Shown: positions 1 to 9,728, counted from the stretch's first letter. The stretch: 64,000 nucleotides of DNA from Phytobacter ursingii (GCA_901456055.1 CABDWT010000018.1:186001-250000); one strand, 5' to 3'. Notes: generated by a model from the letters alone, not told the origin. Translations and numbers: made by a program.

Positions 1-34
1 GAGCGTGGCTACTAAGTTGTCGCCACGCCCGGCG

Positions 35-997
35 TCACGCCACCCGCACCACCTGGGGATCGAAATAACTTGGCGCCGCCATGCCGGGAATATACTGATC
101 GGAGATAAAAACACGGCAGCGCTCAGCAAAGGCGTTAACCACCATTGAGTGCTGAGTATGGGCTGCGGTAGCGTAACCCAGTTGCATGGCTCTGTTCGAC
201 CCTGCCAGGCGTACGCGAATCAGGCGCTTGCCATCCTGGGACAGATGCGCTTTTGGTCGCACGTTGGCGATGCCAAATCCCACGCCATTTGCCACCATCG
301 AGCGCACCACTTCCATATTACTGGAGCGCATCACCACATTAGGCGTAACACCCGCTTCGCTAAACAGCCCGAGGAAATATTCACGGCTCCACGGCATATC
401 CAGCAAGACCATCGGCATGGTCGCCAGATCCTCAATGGTCACCGCCGACTGCGTCGCAAATGGATGATGTTCCCCCACCATCACATACGGCGGCAATTGC
501 GCCAGCGATGTGAAGGCGATATCGCTGGCGGGGACTAAATCATAAGTCAGTGCGATGTCGATATCGGCGGTACGTAACTGTTTGAGCAACTGTTCGTGGT
601 TGCCTTCGACAAGCGTAATGCGCACGCCAGGAAAGGCGCGTCCAAAGCCGAAGACCAGTTCGGGCGTCAACATCGGGGCCAGCGTGTCCAGACAGCCTAC
701 ACGTAGCGGGCCACGCACATTGTTCATGGATTCCGAGGCGATAGTATAAAGATTCAACATCTGCTCCAGAATGAGCTTCGCCTCTTTCAGAACCTGATGG
801 CCGATGGCGGTAAGCGAAACGCCCTGCGCGTGATGGCGCACAAAGAGCTGTACGCCAAGTTCAGATTCGATATGCGTGATGGCGGCCGAGATCGAGGGCG
901 ATGAGACATGGATCCTTTCTGAGGCGCCAATGATGCTGCCAGCCTCCCCGGAGGCGACAAAGTATTCCAGCTGACGCTGGGTAATGCGACTGAGCAT
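35..997 (-). CDS. LysR-type transcriptional regulator
   Basis: A 320-residue LysR-family regulator. The N-terminal winged helix-turn-helix (about residues 5-65) reads like the family (QRQLEYFVASGEAGSIIGAS, then SPSISAAITHIESELGVQLF). The remaining roughly 230 residues have the usual substrate-binding effector fold, with the typical cleft phrase about GVGFGIANV. It is divergent from the ABC importer that begins at 1341, with about 340 bp between them, so control of that importer and of the monooxygenase behind it is the simplest inference. The effector is unknown; a ligand imported by the transporter is a reasonable guess. Family assignment is secure, target assignment is inferred from layout only. 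Confidence 0.9.
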   Translation of the reverse strand: MLSRITQRQLEYFVASGEAGSIIGASERIHVSSPSISAAITHIESELGVQLFVRHHAQGVSLTAIGHQVLKEAKLILEQMLNLYTIASESMNNVRGPLRVGCLDTLAPMLTPELVFGFGRAFPGVRITLVEGNHEQLLKQLRTADIDIALTYDLVPASDIAFTSLAQLPPYVMVGEHHPFATQSAVTIEDLATMPMVLLDMPWSREYFLGLFSEAGVTPNVVMRSSNMEVVRSMVANGVGFGIANVRPKAHLSQDGKRLIRVRLAGSNRAMQLGYATAAHTQHSMVVNAFAERCRVFISDQYIPGMAAPSYFDPQVVRVA

Positions 998-1340
998 GCA
1001 GGTTCTCCTGAGATCGCCGACGCGATCATGTCGCGCCAGTCATTCTAATAGCACTCATTTTCATGCATTTATCATGCCAAATAAAAAAATAACAGCATAA
1101 TCCCCTGCTTTTACTGTGCCCTTCTTCTCTTCATCCTTATCACTGATTAAGAAAATCCGTTGCAAAGCAGCGCTTTTTTTAGCCTCAGAAATTCCGATGC
1201 AACGGCGAGGAAAAGGCTGTTTTACGCCATCCCTTCACCACGTCATTATCGCTTTCACACCAGGGAACACCGTTTGCACCGTTCTGGCGCGCCGGGTTTC
1301 AGATAGCCACAACAGCCATTTCATATATGGGGATGAGAAT
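998..1340. promoter_or_regulatory. Divergent intergenic region, LysR / ABC importer
   Basis: This gap separates two divergent starts, so it must hold both promoters. GCAT-N5-ATGC at 1065-1077 is an imperfect LysR-style inverted repeat, a weak candidate operator. A reading frame is open across much of the gap in frame with the binding protein, but it has no signal peptide at its start and no good ribosome site; the start at 1341 has GGGGATGAG just upstream. No other gene is seen. Confidence 0.4.
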
Positions 1341-2372
1341 ATGTTGCGTAAAATTCGTGCCTTAACGTTGTTAACCACATGCGTGCTAAGCGCAGGACAT
1401 GCGATGGCCGCGGACAAACTGATTGTCAGCACCTGGGGCGGCGGCTTTAAAGATTTGATCGATGAGACCATCGCGAAAGCCTTTACGAAAGAAACCGGCG
1501 TGGAAGTGCAGTTTGTTACAGGCGGCACCATTGATCGCCTCAACAAAGCCAAGCTGGCAGGGGGTTCACCGGAAACGGACGTGACTTTCACCACTGCGCA
1601 TGTGGGCTATCTCTATGCTAATTCAGGGCTGTTTGAAAAGCTCGATATGAGCAAAATCCCGAACGCGGCAAACCTTGTGCAACAGGCTAAAGTCAGCCCT
1701 TATCACCTCGGCGTCTGGGGCTACGTTTACACCATCGGCTACCGTCCGGATTTAGTCCCCAAAGGCGAAACCTTCGCGAGCTGGAACGATCTGTGGAAAC
1801 CGGAGCTCAAAGGAACACTCGCGCTGCCTGACTGGGATCCAAGCCACATTATTGCTGTGGCCGCCAAACTCTCCGGCACCGATGCGGCCCACTGGCAGCA
1901 GGGCCAGACGAAGCTCAAGGCGCTGATCCCGAACATCAAATCCTTCTATACCGATGACGCCAATAGCCAGCAACTGATCTCCACCGGCGAAACACCGGTT
2001 CAGGTCATGCTGTCGATGAACGCCTACAACATGATGGCCGAAGGGGTGGACGTCAAACTGGCCATGCCGAAAGAGGGCGCGATTCTGGGCGTTGATACCG
2101 TTGGGATCAACAAAGGCACCCGCCATAGCGAACTCGCTTACAGGTTTATCAATATTGCTCTCAAGCCCGAAATCCAGGAGCAGGTGGCGAAGATTTATCA
2201 CGGCAGCCCAACGGTAACCAATGCGCATATCGATCCTGAACTGGCGAAACTGCCGGGCATGCTGACCACACCTGAGCAATGGAACGCCACCATCAATACC
2301 GATCCGCAACTGCGTGCGGAGAAAACCGCCGAGTGGCGTCAGTGGTTCTCTGAAAACATCATGTCTCATTGA
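1341..2372 (+). CDS. ABC importer substrate-binding protein (spermidine/putrescine type)
   Basis: Periplasmic binding protein, 343 residues, of the PotD/AfuA-like group 1/6 solute-binding family. Residues 1-23 form a clear signal peptide (MLRKIRALTLLTTCVLSAG, cut after AMA), then the family-typical opening LIVSTWGGGFKD. The ATG at 1341 is chosen because it starts exactly at the signal peptide and follows GGGGATGAG; longer in-frame starts would bury the signal. It leads an operon with two permeases (2436 and 3292) and a flavin monooxygenase. The substrate is not evident; polyamine, other cationic amine or organic-acid ligands are all possible in this family. No ATPase gene is next to it. Confidence 0.88.
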   Translation: MLRKIRALTLLTTCVLSAGHAMAADKLIVSTWGGGFKDLIDETIAKAFTKETGVEVQFVTGGTIDRLNKAKLAGGSPETDVTFTTAHVGYLYANSGLFEKLDMSKIPNAANLVQQAKVSPYHLGVWGYVYTIGYRPDLVPKGETFASWNDLWKPELKGTLALPDWDPSHIIAVAAKLSGTDAAHWQQGQTKLKALIPNIKSFYTDDANSQQLISTGETPVQVMLSMNAYNMMAEGVDVKLAMPKEGAILGVDTVGINKGTRHSELAYRFINIALKPEIQEQVAKIYHGSPTVTNAHIDPELAKLPGMLTTPEQWNATINTDPQLRAEKTAEWRQWFSENIMSH

Positions 2373-2435
2373 TTTAGCGGGCGACTTACGGGTCGCCCTG
2401 GTTCTACCGGCAGCACATTACTCAGGCAGCACGTT

Positions 2436-3290
2436 ATGACGAGAAAACCGACATTTTTACCCTGGTTCATCATTCCCGCCACGCTGACCGCAGTCGGGTT
2501 GGTTATCGCGATGCTCGCGGTGATGCAATTCAGCGTGCGCGCGTATATACCCGGTTCGCTCGACGTGGGCGGATTTACGCTGGCGAACTTCAACAGTCTG
2601 TTTAAAAGTATCTATGCCGATGCGTTTATTAACACTGTCATGCTAAGCGCCAAAACCGCTATTTTTGGCCTGTTGATGAGTTATCCGCTGGCCTATGCGC
2701 TGGTGCGTACCCGCACCCTATGGATCAAGTCCGCTATTTTGATTATTGCGATTACGCCGATGTTTCTCGGCGAAGTGGTGCGTACCTATTCCTGGATTAT
2801 CGTGCTGGGTAACAGCGGCTTCCTTAATAGCCTGCTGCTGGCGCTGGGCGTTATCTCAACTCCCATTCAGTTTATGTTTACGCGAACCGGCGTGGTTCTG
2901 GCACTGGTGCATGTCACCATGCCAATCATGGTGTTGATGCTGGCGACCGCGTTATCGCACATCAATCCGGATTATGAGAAAGCCGCCAGCAGCCTCGGTG
3001 CAGGGCCAATCCGCACCCTGCTGACCGTAACGATCCCCCTGTCCATCCCCGGCATCGTCGCCAGCCTCACTACCGCTTTTGCCTGGACGTTTAGCGCCTT
3101 TGCCACACCGCAATTGATTGGTGGCGGACGCGTCAGTACCGTCGCCACGATGGTCTATCAACTGGGCTTCTCATCGATGAACTTCCCGTTCGCTGCCGCA
3201 CTGAGTATCGCCGGTTTGATCCTGACCATCCTGTTGCTGATGGCGCTAAAACGCATGACCCGATTCCTGCACGCGATGGGAGAACATTAA
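2436..3290 (+). CDS. ABC importer permease subunit 1 (PotB-like)
   Basis: Inner-membrane permease, 284 residues, about six hydrophobic segments. It carries the coupling EAA-type loop that contacts the ATPase (EKAASSLGAGPIRTLLTVTI, about residues 180-200), as in PotB/AfuB-type binding-protein-dependent permeases. It follows the binding protein by about 60 bp and precedes the second permease with a one-base gap, so the pair would form the heterodimeric channel. Family is firm; substrate unknown. Confidence 0.9.
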   Translation: MTRKPTFLPWFIIPATLTAVGLVIAMLAVMQFSVRAYIPGSLDVGGFTLANFNSLFKSIYADAFINTVMLSAKTAIFGLLMSYPLAYALVRTRTLWIKSAILIIAITPMFLGEVVRTYSWIIVLGNSGFLNSLLLALGVISTPIQFMFTRTGVVLALVHVTMPIMVLMLATALSHINPDYEKAASSLGAGPIRTLLTVTIPLSIPGIVASLTTAFAWTFSAFATPQLIGGGRVSTVATMVYQLGFSSMNFPFAAALSIAGLILTILLLMALKRMTRFLHAMGEH

Positions 3291-3291
3291 T

Positions 3292-4110
3292 ATGACCCGT
3301 TCACTTAACGACAAACTGATAATGCTGGCGGGTCGTCTGCTGGTCGCCGCTATTCTGCTGTTTGTCATGCTGCCGACCATCGTGGTGTTTATCTCCTCGT
3401 TCAGCAGCACTGCCGTACTGTTTTTCCCGCCAAAAGGCTGGTCGCTGCGCTGGTTTGAGCGGGCGGTAAATTATGACGATTTCCGTCATGGGTTTTACTC
3501 AGGGTTGATTGTCACCGCGTGGGCATCATCGCTGGCGGTCATCATCGGCGCCATGCTGGCGATTGCCATTGAACGCTATTCGTTTCCTTGCAAGCAGGCG
3601 CTGGAAGGGATCCTGCTTTCACCGCTGTTTATTCCCCACTTCACGATTGGTCTGGGGCTGCTGATGCTGGTCTCTCAGCTCAACCTCGGGCGCGGTTACC
3701 CGCTGGTGATTTTCTGCCACATCGTCCTGGTACTGCCGTTTGTGTTGCGCAGTGTGTATGTGTCGTTAAAAAACCTTGAACAGCGTATTGAACTGGCGGC
3801 GGCAAGTCTGGGGGCATCGCCGCTACGCGTGGTATGGACCATCACCGTACCGCTGATTTTACCGGGCCTGTTTGGCGGCTGGCTGTTTGCCGCAATCCTC
3901 TCCTTTAACGAATTCACCGCATCGTTGTTTATTACGACTCAGGTAACACAAACCTTACCGGTGGCGATGTACAACTATGTCCGCGAATTTGCCGATCCGA
4001 CACTCGCCGCCCTGTCGGTCATTTATATTGCCGTCACCGCCCTGATGCTCATTATCGCCAACACATTTTTAGGTCTGGGGAAAATATTAAATATTGAAAC
4101 CCGACATTAA
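3292..4110 (+). CDS. ABC importer permease subunit 2 (PotC-like)
   Basis: Second inner-membrane permease, 272 residues, six predicted membrane segments, with its own EAA loop (ELAAASLGASPLRVVWTITV, about residues 164-183). Its start lies one base after the stop of the first permease and has GGGAG upstream inside that gene's end, which implies translational coupling. No ATP-binding subunit follows: the next gene is a flavoprotein. The ATPase must therefore lie outside this window or be shared, for example with the PotA-like ATPase at 13701-14750 (speculative). Confidence 0.9.
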   Translation: MTRSLNDKLIMLAGRLLVAAILLFVMLPTIVVFISSFSSTAVLFFPPKGWSLRWFERAVNYDDFRHGFYSGLIVTAWASSLAVIIGAMLAIAIERYSFPCKQALEGILLSPLFIPHFTIGLGLLMLVSQLNLGRGYPLVIFCHIVLVLPFVLRSVYVSLKNLEQRIELAAASLGASPLRVVWTITVPLILPGLFGGWLFAAILSFNEFTASLFITTQVTQTLPVAMYNYVREFADPTLAALSVIYIAVTALMLIIANTFLGLGKILNIETRH

Positions 4111-4122
4111 TAACCCGTGAAT

Positions 4123-4156
4123 AAATGCACGCCGGATAATCCGACGTAGCGCATTT
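4123..4156. repeat. REP-like inverted repeat
   Basis: AAATGC at 4123-4128 pairs with GCATTT at 4151-4156, with an inner CGGAT/ATCCG stem. The nested hairpin sits just after the permease stop and resembles enteric REP units. It could act as an mRNA 3'-end stabiliser or weak terminator between the permease and the monooxygenase; no U-tract follows directly. Confidence 0.4.
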
Positions 4157-4239
4157 AAAAAACCTGATTGTCATTAATACTGCCCCGATGACGCGTAGCG
4201 ATAAAACTATCGAGGGCCGCTTATATTTAGGGATTCACT

Positions 4240-5490
4240 ATGTCAGCAGAAAAAATTAATACCGTGATTGTCGGCGCAGGTCAGGCCGGTATTGCCATGA
4301 GCGAACATCTGGCCTTAATGGGCGTGCCTCACGTTGTCCTGGAGCGTAGCCGGATCGCTGAACGCTGGCGCTCTGAACGCTGGGATTCGCTGGTAGCGAA
4401 CGGGCCTGCGTGGCACGACCGCTTCCCGTCGCTTAAATTCGACAATATCTCTCAGGAAGCTTTCCCGCCGAAAGAGCGCATGGCACAGTATTTTGAAGAC
4501 TATGCGCAAATGATTAACGCCCCCGTGCGCACAGGCGTTGAAGTGCATCAGGTTACGCGCCTGGCAGGACGCAGCGGATTCAACGTTTTAACCTCTGCCG
4601 GTGAATTTGAAGCCGACAATGTGGTCGCCGCCACAGGCCCGTTTCAGAAACCTTCCTTCCCGCAGATCGTCCCGGAAAGCGCCGGGGTGCACCAGATCCA
4701 CTCCTCGGTTTACAAAAATCCGCAGCAATTGCCTGAGGGCGCCGTGCTGGTCGTGGGCGCAGGTGCTTCCGGTACGCAAATTGCCGAAGAGCTACGTCAA
4801 TCAGGGCGCGACGTTTATCTGTCTGTCGGTGAGCATTACCGTCCGCCGCGCACTTACCGTGACCGTGATTACTGCTGGTGGCTGGGGGCGCTTGGTCTGT
4901 GGGATGAAGTGAAAATAAAACCGAAAAAAGAGCACGTTGCCTTTGCGGTGAGCGGTTATGAAGGGGGAAAAACCGTCGATTTCCGCCGTCTGGCGCATAC
5001 GGGCATTACGCTGGTTGGTATCACCAAACGTTGGGATAACGGCGTGCTGAGTTTTGCCGGGGGGCTGGCTGAGAATATCGCTGCGGGCGATAGTGCCTAT
5101 TTTGACGTATTGCGCGATGCGGATGCGTATATCGAACGCAACGGGCTGGATCTGCCGCCGGAGCCACAGGCATGGGAGTTACTGCCGGACCCGGAATGCC
5201 TGCTCAACCCGCTGACACAATTAGATATCGCCGCCGCCGGTATTACCACGATTATCTGGGCGACGGGTTTTAAATTTGATTTCGGCTGGCTGAACGTGGA
5301 TGCCTTCGACGAAAAAGGTCTGCCGTTCCATAAGCGCGGTATTTCAGCAGAACGCGGTATCTATTTTCTGGGCCTGCCGAACCTGGTGAATCGTGCGTCC
5401 TCGTTTATTTACGGCGTATGGCACGACGCAAAATATATTGCTGATCATATTGTATTGCAGAACGCCTACACCGACTACGTTAAATCATAA
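4240..5490 (+). CDS. Flavin-dependent monooxygenase (FMO-like NAD(P)/FAD oxidoreductase)
   Basis: A 416-residue two-dinucleotide-domain flavoprotein. The FAD motif VIVGAGQAGIA is at about residues 9-19 and the NAD(P) motif VLVVGAGASGTQIAEEL at about 168-184; an ATGF segment near residue 345 matches the C-terminal FMO signature. Such enzymes add one oxygen atom to a soft nucleophile (amine or sulfide) or do Baeyer-Villiger chemistry, using NADPH. It follows the amine-type ABC importer by about 130 bp on the same strand, so the imported compound may be its substrate. AGGGA precedes the ATG. Class is firm; substrate inferred from context only. Confidence 0.85.
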   Translation: MSAEKINTVIVGAGQAGIAMSEHLALMGVPHVVLERSRIAERWRSERWDSLVANGPAWHDRFPSLKFDNISQEAFPPKERMAQYFEDYAQMINAPVRTGVEVHQVTRLAGRSGFNVLTSAGEFEADNVVAATGPFQKPSFPQIVPESAGVHQIHSSVYKNPQQLPEGAVLVVGAGASGTQIAEELRQSGRDVYLSVGEHYRPPRTYRDRDYCWWLGALGLWDEVKIKPKKEHVAFAVSGYEGGKTVDFRRLAHTGITLVGITKRWDNGVLSFAGGLAENIAAGDSAYFDVLRDADAYIERNGLDLPPEPQAWELLPDPECLLNPLTQLDIAAAGITTIIWATGFKFDFGWLNVDAFDEKGLPFHKRGISAERGIYFLGLPNLVNRASSFIYGVWHDAKYIADHIVLQNAYTDYVKS

Positions 5491-5628
5491 TGTTGGTGGT
5501 ATAGCTGGACATCACCCGTTTTTTTGCCATCTGGTCTGGATAGATAAAAGGGAAACACCGCATCAATCCTGGCTCCCCGTTATTTTACGGGGGTCAGATG
5601 AATGCGGCCCCTTTTTAAAACAGAAGGC

Positions 5629-7680
5629 TTATTGGACATACGATGACAGAAACAGCTTCTCGATCTCACCGGCTGGCAATGGTCTCGAGCACAGGTATCC
5701 CTGCATATAATCGCACCCCAGATCAATCAGCAATTTTTTCTGTTCCTCTGTTTCTACCCCCTCGGCAATCACGCCGAGTCCCAGGCTGTGCGCCATCGCA
5801 ATAATCGCCGTACAGAGTTCAAAGCCTACGCCTTTTAAATCTTCAACGAAGGAGCGGTCAATTTTGAGAAAATCAATGTTAAATTTTCTCAGATAGGCCA
5901 GCGATGAATAACCGGTGCCAAAATCATCAATAGCAATCTGAATACCCGTCTGATGCATCATTTTGAGGTTGTGATTCACGCGTGTTTCCGAGTTAAGCAG
6001 CAGCCCTTCGGTAATTTCAATGGTGATCGCATCACCATTGAGTTTGTTGCTCTGCAGATCCCGAATCCAGGGGATATCTTCAAATTCCTGGCTGCGTAAC
6101 TGCACCGGCGACAGATTAATGGCCATTTTAAGTTGAGGATCATATTCCTGCCGCCAGTAAGCCAGTTGCGTAATGGCCTGGTTTGCGATCCAGTTCCCCA
6201 AAGGGACGATAAGGCCGGAGTCTTCGGCCAGCGGAATAAAGGCATCCGGGCTAATAATTCCCTGCACCGGGTGGATCCAGCGAACCAGTGCTTCCATTCG
6301 GGTAATACGCCCCGTGGTCAGCGAGACAATAGGCTGGTAATAGACCGCAAACTGGCTCTCTTCGAGCGCTTTTCTTAAATTTCTCATCATCCGCAGGCGC
6401 GCATGAATCGCATCATGCAGGGCGCGGGAGTAGTAACGAAAATTCTTACGTCCCGCATTTTTAACCGCATACATCGCCTGGTCAGCATTTTTAAACAAAT
6501 CTTCGAGGTTTTCTGTATCCGTGGGATAAAGAGAAATGCCAATACTGGCCGAAACAAACATCGTCTCGCCATTGATCGTAAAGGGCATCTCCAGCTTCCT
6601 GAGAATACTGCGGGCAATATCCGTGCATTCTGACGGATCGTTAATATCCGCGAGAATAATTGCAAATTCATCGCCACCGAGCCGGGCGATACATTCGGCG
6701 TTGCCGGCACATTCGAGTAAACGCATCCCCACCCGACCTAACAATTCATCGCCCGCCCGGTGCCCCATGCTGTCATTAACCGATTTAAATTGATCGAGGT
6801 CGATCAGCATCAATGCCATAATATGACGTGTTCGCGAGGCATGGCGGGCAGCCTGTTCCAGTTTACTTTGAAACAAATGACGGTTGGGCAGACCAGTGAC
6901 CGCATCATAATTCGCTTGTTGCCAGATCAATTCTTCCTGTTTTTTGCGTAAGGTAATATCAGAAAACATGCCAACGTAATTAATCACATTACCAGTTGGA
7001 TCCTTTATTACCGAAATGCTCAACTCTTTGAGAAATTCAGTGCCGTCTTTATGTCGATCCCATACCTCACCCATCCATTGCCCGGTGTCGTTTAATGCCT
7101 GCCACATCTCGGTATAAAAAAAACGGGGATGGCGGCCTGATTTAAACTCCCGAGGATTACGTCCCTTAACCTCCTCCAGAGACCACCCCGTCAGGGTGGT
7201 GAAAGCCGGGTTAATACTGATGATATTATTATCGCCGTCGGTGACGACAATGGCTTCCTGGCTGGCCTCAAATACGGCAGCCGCAATTTTCATTTGCTCC
7301 TGCGCCTTTTTGCGTTCGGTAATGTTCTGAACGTAGACCAGCCTGGCCGGTAGCCCCTGGGTAGGGTAAAACGTCACGGACTCAGAAAAGACCGTCATCT
7401 GCGATCCATCATGATGCAGGACAGGCCATTCTCCGCCAAGGCGGGTGCCTTCTTTGATAAATCGATGATGGCGCTCCAGCACAGCCTGTTTATCGGCGGC
7501 GGGAAAAATCATGGTGAAGGAGTGATGCAACATCTCATGTTGCGTGTAGCCATAGATATCGCAATAAGCGGGATTAACAGTGAGATAAAGTCCCTCATAA
7601 TCAATTACCGCTATTCCGACGGGACATTTGTCGAGGATTGCCTGAAATAAGCCACTTTCATCCCAGTGAGATTTATTCAT
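5629..7680 (-). CDS. PAS-PAS-GGDEF-EAL cyclic-di-GMP protein
   Basis: A 683-residue c-di-GMP turnover protein with no membrane segment. Two PAS sensor domains occupy about residues 10-125 and 130-250 (the second followed by a PAC-like stretch ending NYVGMFSDITLRKK). The GGDEF domain (about 255-415) has an intact LGGDEFAI site. The EAL domain (about 430-675) keeps EALVRW, the DDFGTGYSS loop, DFLKIDRSF and AEGVET, so phosphodiesterase activity is expected; cyclase activity or GTP sensing through GGDEF is possible. It is monocistronic and convergent with the monooxygenase. The PAS ligand (haem, flavin or other) cannot be read from sequence. Confidence 0.92.
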   Translation of the reverse strand: MNKSHWDESGLFQAILDKCPVGIAVIDYEGLYLTVNPAYCDIYGYTQHEMLHHSFTMIFPAADKQAVLERHHRFIKEGTRLGGEWPVLHHDGSQMTVFSESVTFYPTQGLPARLVYVQNITERKKAQEQMKIAAAVFEASQEAIVVTDGDNNIISINPAFTTLTGWSLEEVKGRNPREFKSGRHPRFFYTEMWQALNDTGQWMGEVWDRHKDGTEFLKELSISVIKDPTGNVINYVGMFSDITLRKKQEELIWQQANYDAVTGLPNRHLFQSKLEQAARHASRTRHIMALMLIDLDQFKSVNDSMGHRAGDELLGRVGMRLLECAGNAECIARLGGDEFAIILADINDPSECTDIARSILRKLEMPFTINGETMFVSASIGISLYPTDTENLEDLFKNADQAMYAVKNAGRKNFRYYSRALHDAIHARLRMMRNLRKALEESQFAVYYQPIVSLTTGRITRMEALVRWIHPVQGIISPDAFIPLAEDSGLIVPLGNWIANQAITQLAYWRQEYDPQLKMAINLSPVQLRSQEFEDIPWIRDLQSNKLNGDAITIEITEGLLLNSETRVNHNLKMMHQTGIQIAIDDFGTGYSSLAYLRKFNIDFLKIDRSFVEDLKGVGFELCTAIIAMAHSLGLGVIAEGVETEEQKKLLIDLGCDYMQGYLCSRPLPAGEIEKLFLSSYVQ

Positions 7681-8494
7681 ATTGCCCCCGCCACGATCAA
7701 AAAAGGGTGATTTTCCCTCAGTGCGTATTCACTGTTTCAACCTCACCCCATAATAATTAAACTCAATATGGGCACCGGCAGTTAACAGGCTTATGACGCG
7801 GAAATTAACAGAATCGCATTATCTTATTCAACGTATATATCATGTATTCTTTCGCGTTCTTTGGAAATAGCTTTCCTGTACGTTCACCCCCCAATTTATG
7901 GTAATGAGTGTCTTGTACTACGGTCGTGATTAAAAGGAACGTATCCGCACTGGCTTAAACGTAACTGCCCGAACGTTGTTCCTGTCCCGGATGGCATCTC
8001 GCAACAGATGAATGCACGAGAGAAGCACCCAGGCCAATCACCGTATCGTCCCGGCAGCGGCCCTGACGCTCTGCTGAGTATGACCCACGCGACAGGTGAG
8101 ATCATGCGCCTCTGCGGATTACGCCGTCTGCCTGAATAAATAATAGTTCAAATACAATCAATTACACCAAAAACACTCAGTAAATCGCCAGATGAAGATG
8201 CCCGTCCACTGATCATTTTTACCTTGTTCCTTTACAACAAGTTAATAACATAAAGTGATGATTAGAAACCCCCTCTGTAAATAAAATTGATGCTTTTTGT
8301 TAAAAAACCACTTGTTTTGTGAGGTTGTTCACTGTTCCCTGTCAGCTTTTCCTTAACATTGCCTGCGCATGTTCAGTCAGCGCTTTTATTCGCAGCATCA
8401 GAGTATCGTTATTCTGAGGCACTGACACTTTGCCAGGAGTTTAAACGCAGTCATGGACACTCTTACAAGCACATTTATGAACAGGGGATGATCA
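7681..8494. other. 814-bp gap: promoters and a possible gene remnant
   Basis: This AT-rich gap separates the divergent c-di-GMP gene and the alcohol dehydrogenase, so it holds both promoters. The only coding-like stretch is the short plus-strand frame at 7930-8139, listed separately. The stretch 8140-8480 is AT-rich with no convincing frame. A ribosome site (CAGGGG) precedes the dehydrogenase start at 8495. Confidence 0.5.
7930..8139 (+). pseudogene. Possible remnant of an unknown gene
   Basis: A plus-strand frame stays open from 7930 to a stop at 8137-8139. The only ATG is at 8008, giving at most 43 residues, without a good ribosome site. The translation has protein-like composition (for example LKGTYPHWLKRNCPNVVPVP before the ATG), which suggests the 3' end of a lost gene rather than a working one. 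I do not recognise the family. Low confidence. Confidence 0.2.
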
Positions 8495-9661
8495 ATGTCG
8501 ACATATTATTTTCTACCAACACGAAACGTATTTGGTGAAGGTAGTGTTCAGGAAGCCGGTACGTTGGCAAAAACGTTAAATGTGAAAAAAATCCTTATTG
8601 TCACGGATGCATTTCTGGCAAAAAACGGCATGGCGGAGAAGGTCGCGAAAATTTATCAAGAAGCCGGTATCGATGTGCATATATTTGGTGGCGCGGAACC
8701 AAACCCCACAGATAAGAACGTCGCTGCTGGCATCGAATGCTACCGCGAACATGGCTGTAACGGGATTGTCTCACTCGGCGGCGGTTCGTCTCATGACTGT
8801 GCAAAAGGGATTGGTCTGGTCGCGGCAAATGGCGGCAATATTCGCGATTACGAAGGGGTCGATAAATCCAGCAATGATATGATCCCGTTGATGGCGATTA
8901 ATACCACCGCCGGTACCGCTTCTGAAATTACCCGCTTCTGTATTATTACCGATACAGAGCGCAAGGTGAAAATGGCAATCGTGGACTGGCGCGTCACACC
9001 GCAAATTTCCATCAACGATCCGGTATTAATGGTCGGTATGCCCCCTTCCCTTACCGCTGCGACCGGCATGGATGCGCTGACGCACGCTATCGAAGCCTAT
9101 GTATCGACAATGGCTAATCCACTAACCGATGCCGCCGCCTTACAAGCCATTAAAATGATCACGCAATACCTGCCCAAAGCGGTAGCGAACGGTGAGTATA
9201 TGAAAGCAAGGGATAACATGGCCTATGCCCAGTATCTCGCCGGGATTGCGTTTAACAACGCCTCTCTGGGCTATGTCCATGCGATGGCACACCAGTTGGG
9301 CGGGTTCTATAACCTTCCTCATGGCGTATGTAACGCAATTCTCCTGCCGTATGTTGAGTCATTTAACCTTATCGGCAACCTTAATCGCTTCCGTGATATT
9401 GCAGAGGCCATGGGTGAAAAAGTCGCCGGACTGTCGACCGATGAAGCGGCAGTAAAAGCGATATCCGCCATTCGTCGCCTGAGCAAACAGGTCGGTATTC
9501 CTGCCGATCTGAAAAGCCTGGGGGTTAAACCGGAAGACTTTGCCATTATGGCGGACAACGCGAAAAAAGATGTTTGCCAGTTAACCAACCCAAGAAAAGC
9601 GACCAAAGAGCAGGTCATCGAACTGTATCGTCAGGCCTACGAAGGGGAAGGCGCGCTCTGA
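8495..9661 (+). CDS. Iron-containing alcohol dehydrogenase (YiaY/DhaT-like)
   Basis: A 388-residue group III, Fe-dependent NAD(P) alcohol dehydrogenase, the usual length. The nucleotide motif [11 protein letters not shown] is at residues 95-105, and the metal ligands can be placed at D193, H197 ([12 protein letters not shown]), H262 and H276 ([19 protein letters not shown]). It reads closest to YiaY and to 1,3-propanediol dehydrogenase DhaT, and would reduce small aldehydes or oxidise primary alcohols or diols. No glycerol dehydratase genes are nearby, so a dha-type pathway is not supported here. It appears monocistronic, closed by a strong terminator. The LysR gene downstream is convergent. 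Confidence 0.9.
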   Translation: MSTYYFLPTRNVFGEGSVQEAGTLAKTLNVKKILIVTDAFLAKNGMAEKVAKIYQEAGIDVHIFGGAEPNPTDKNVAAGIECYREHGCNGIVSLGGGSSHDCAKGIGLVAANGGNIRDYEGVDKSSNDMIPLMAINTTAGTASEITRFCIITDTERKVKMAIVDWRVTPQISINDPVLMVGMPPSLTAATGMDALTHAIEAYVSTMANPLTDAAALQAIKMITQYLPKAVANGEYMKARDNMAYAQYLAGIAFNNASLGYVHAMAHQLGGFYNLPHGVCNAILLPYVESFNLIGNLNRFRDIAEAMGEKVAGLSTDEAAVKAISAIRRLSKQVGIPADLKSLGVKPEDFAIMADNAKKDVCQLTNPRKATKEQVIELYRQAYEGEGAL

Positions 9662-9697
9662 TTAACGCCATTTAGCCTATCCGGCTACGCGACAAAC

Positions 9698-9728
9698 AAC
9701 GATCCACGCCGCGGCGTGGATCGTTTTT
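9698..9728 (+). terminator. Rho-independent terminator after the alcohol dehydrogenase
   Basis: A perfect stem pairs AACGATCCACG (9698-9708) with CGTGGATCGTT (9715-9725), loop CCGCGG, followed by a T run. It lies between the convergent dehydrogenase and LysR genes. Confidence 0.9.

Noticed and set aside
1116-1340. Longer N-terminus for the first binding protein
   Set aside because: The upstream in-frame extension places a signal peptide internally and lacks a ribosome site; the ATG at 1341 has both.
8495-9661. Reading the alcohol dehydrogenase as part of a dha/pdu glycerol or propanediol operon
   Set aside because: The sequence is DhaT-like, but no dehydratase, reactivase or microcompartment genes lie nearby and a terminator closes it.
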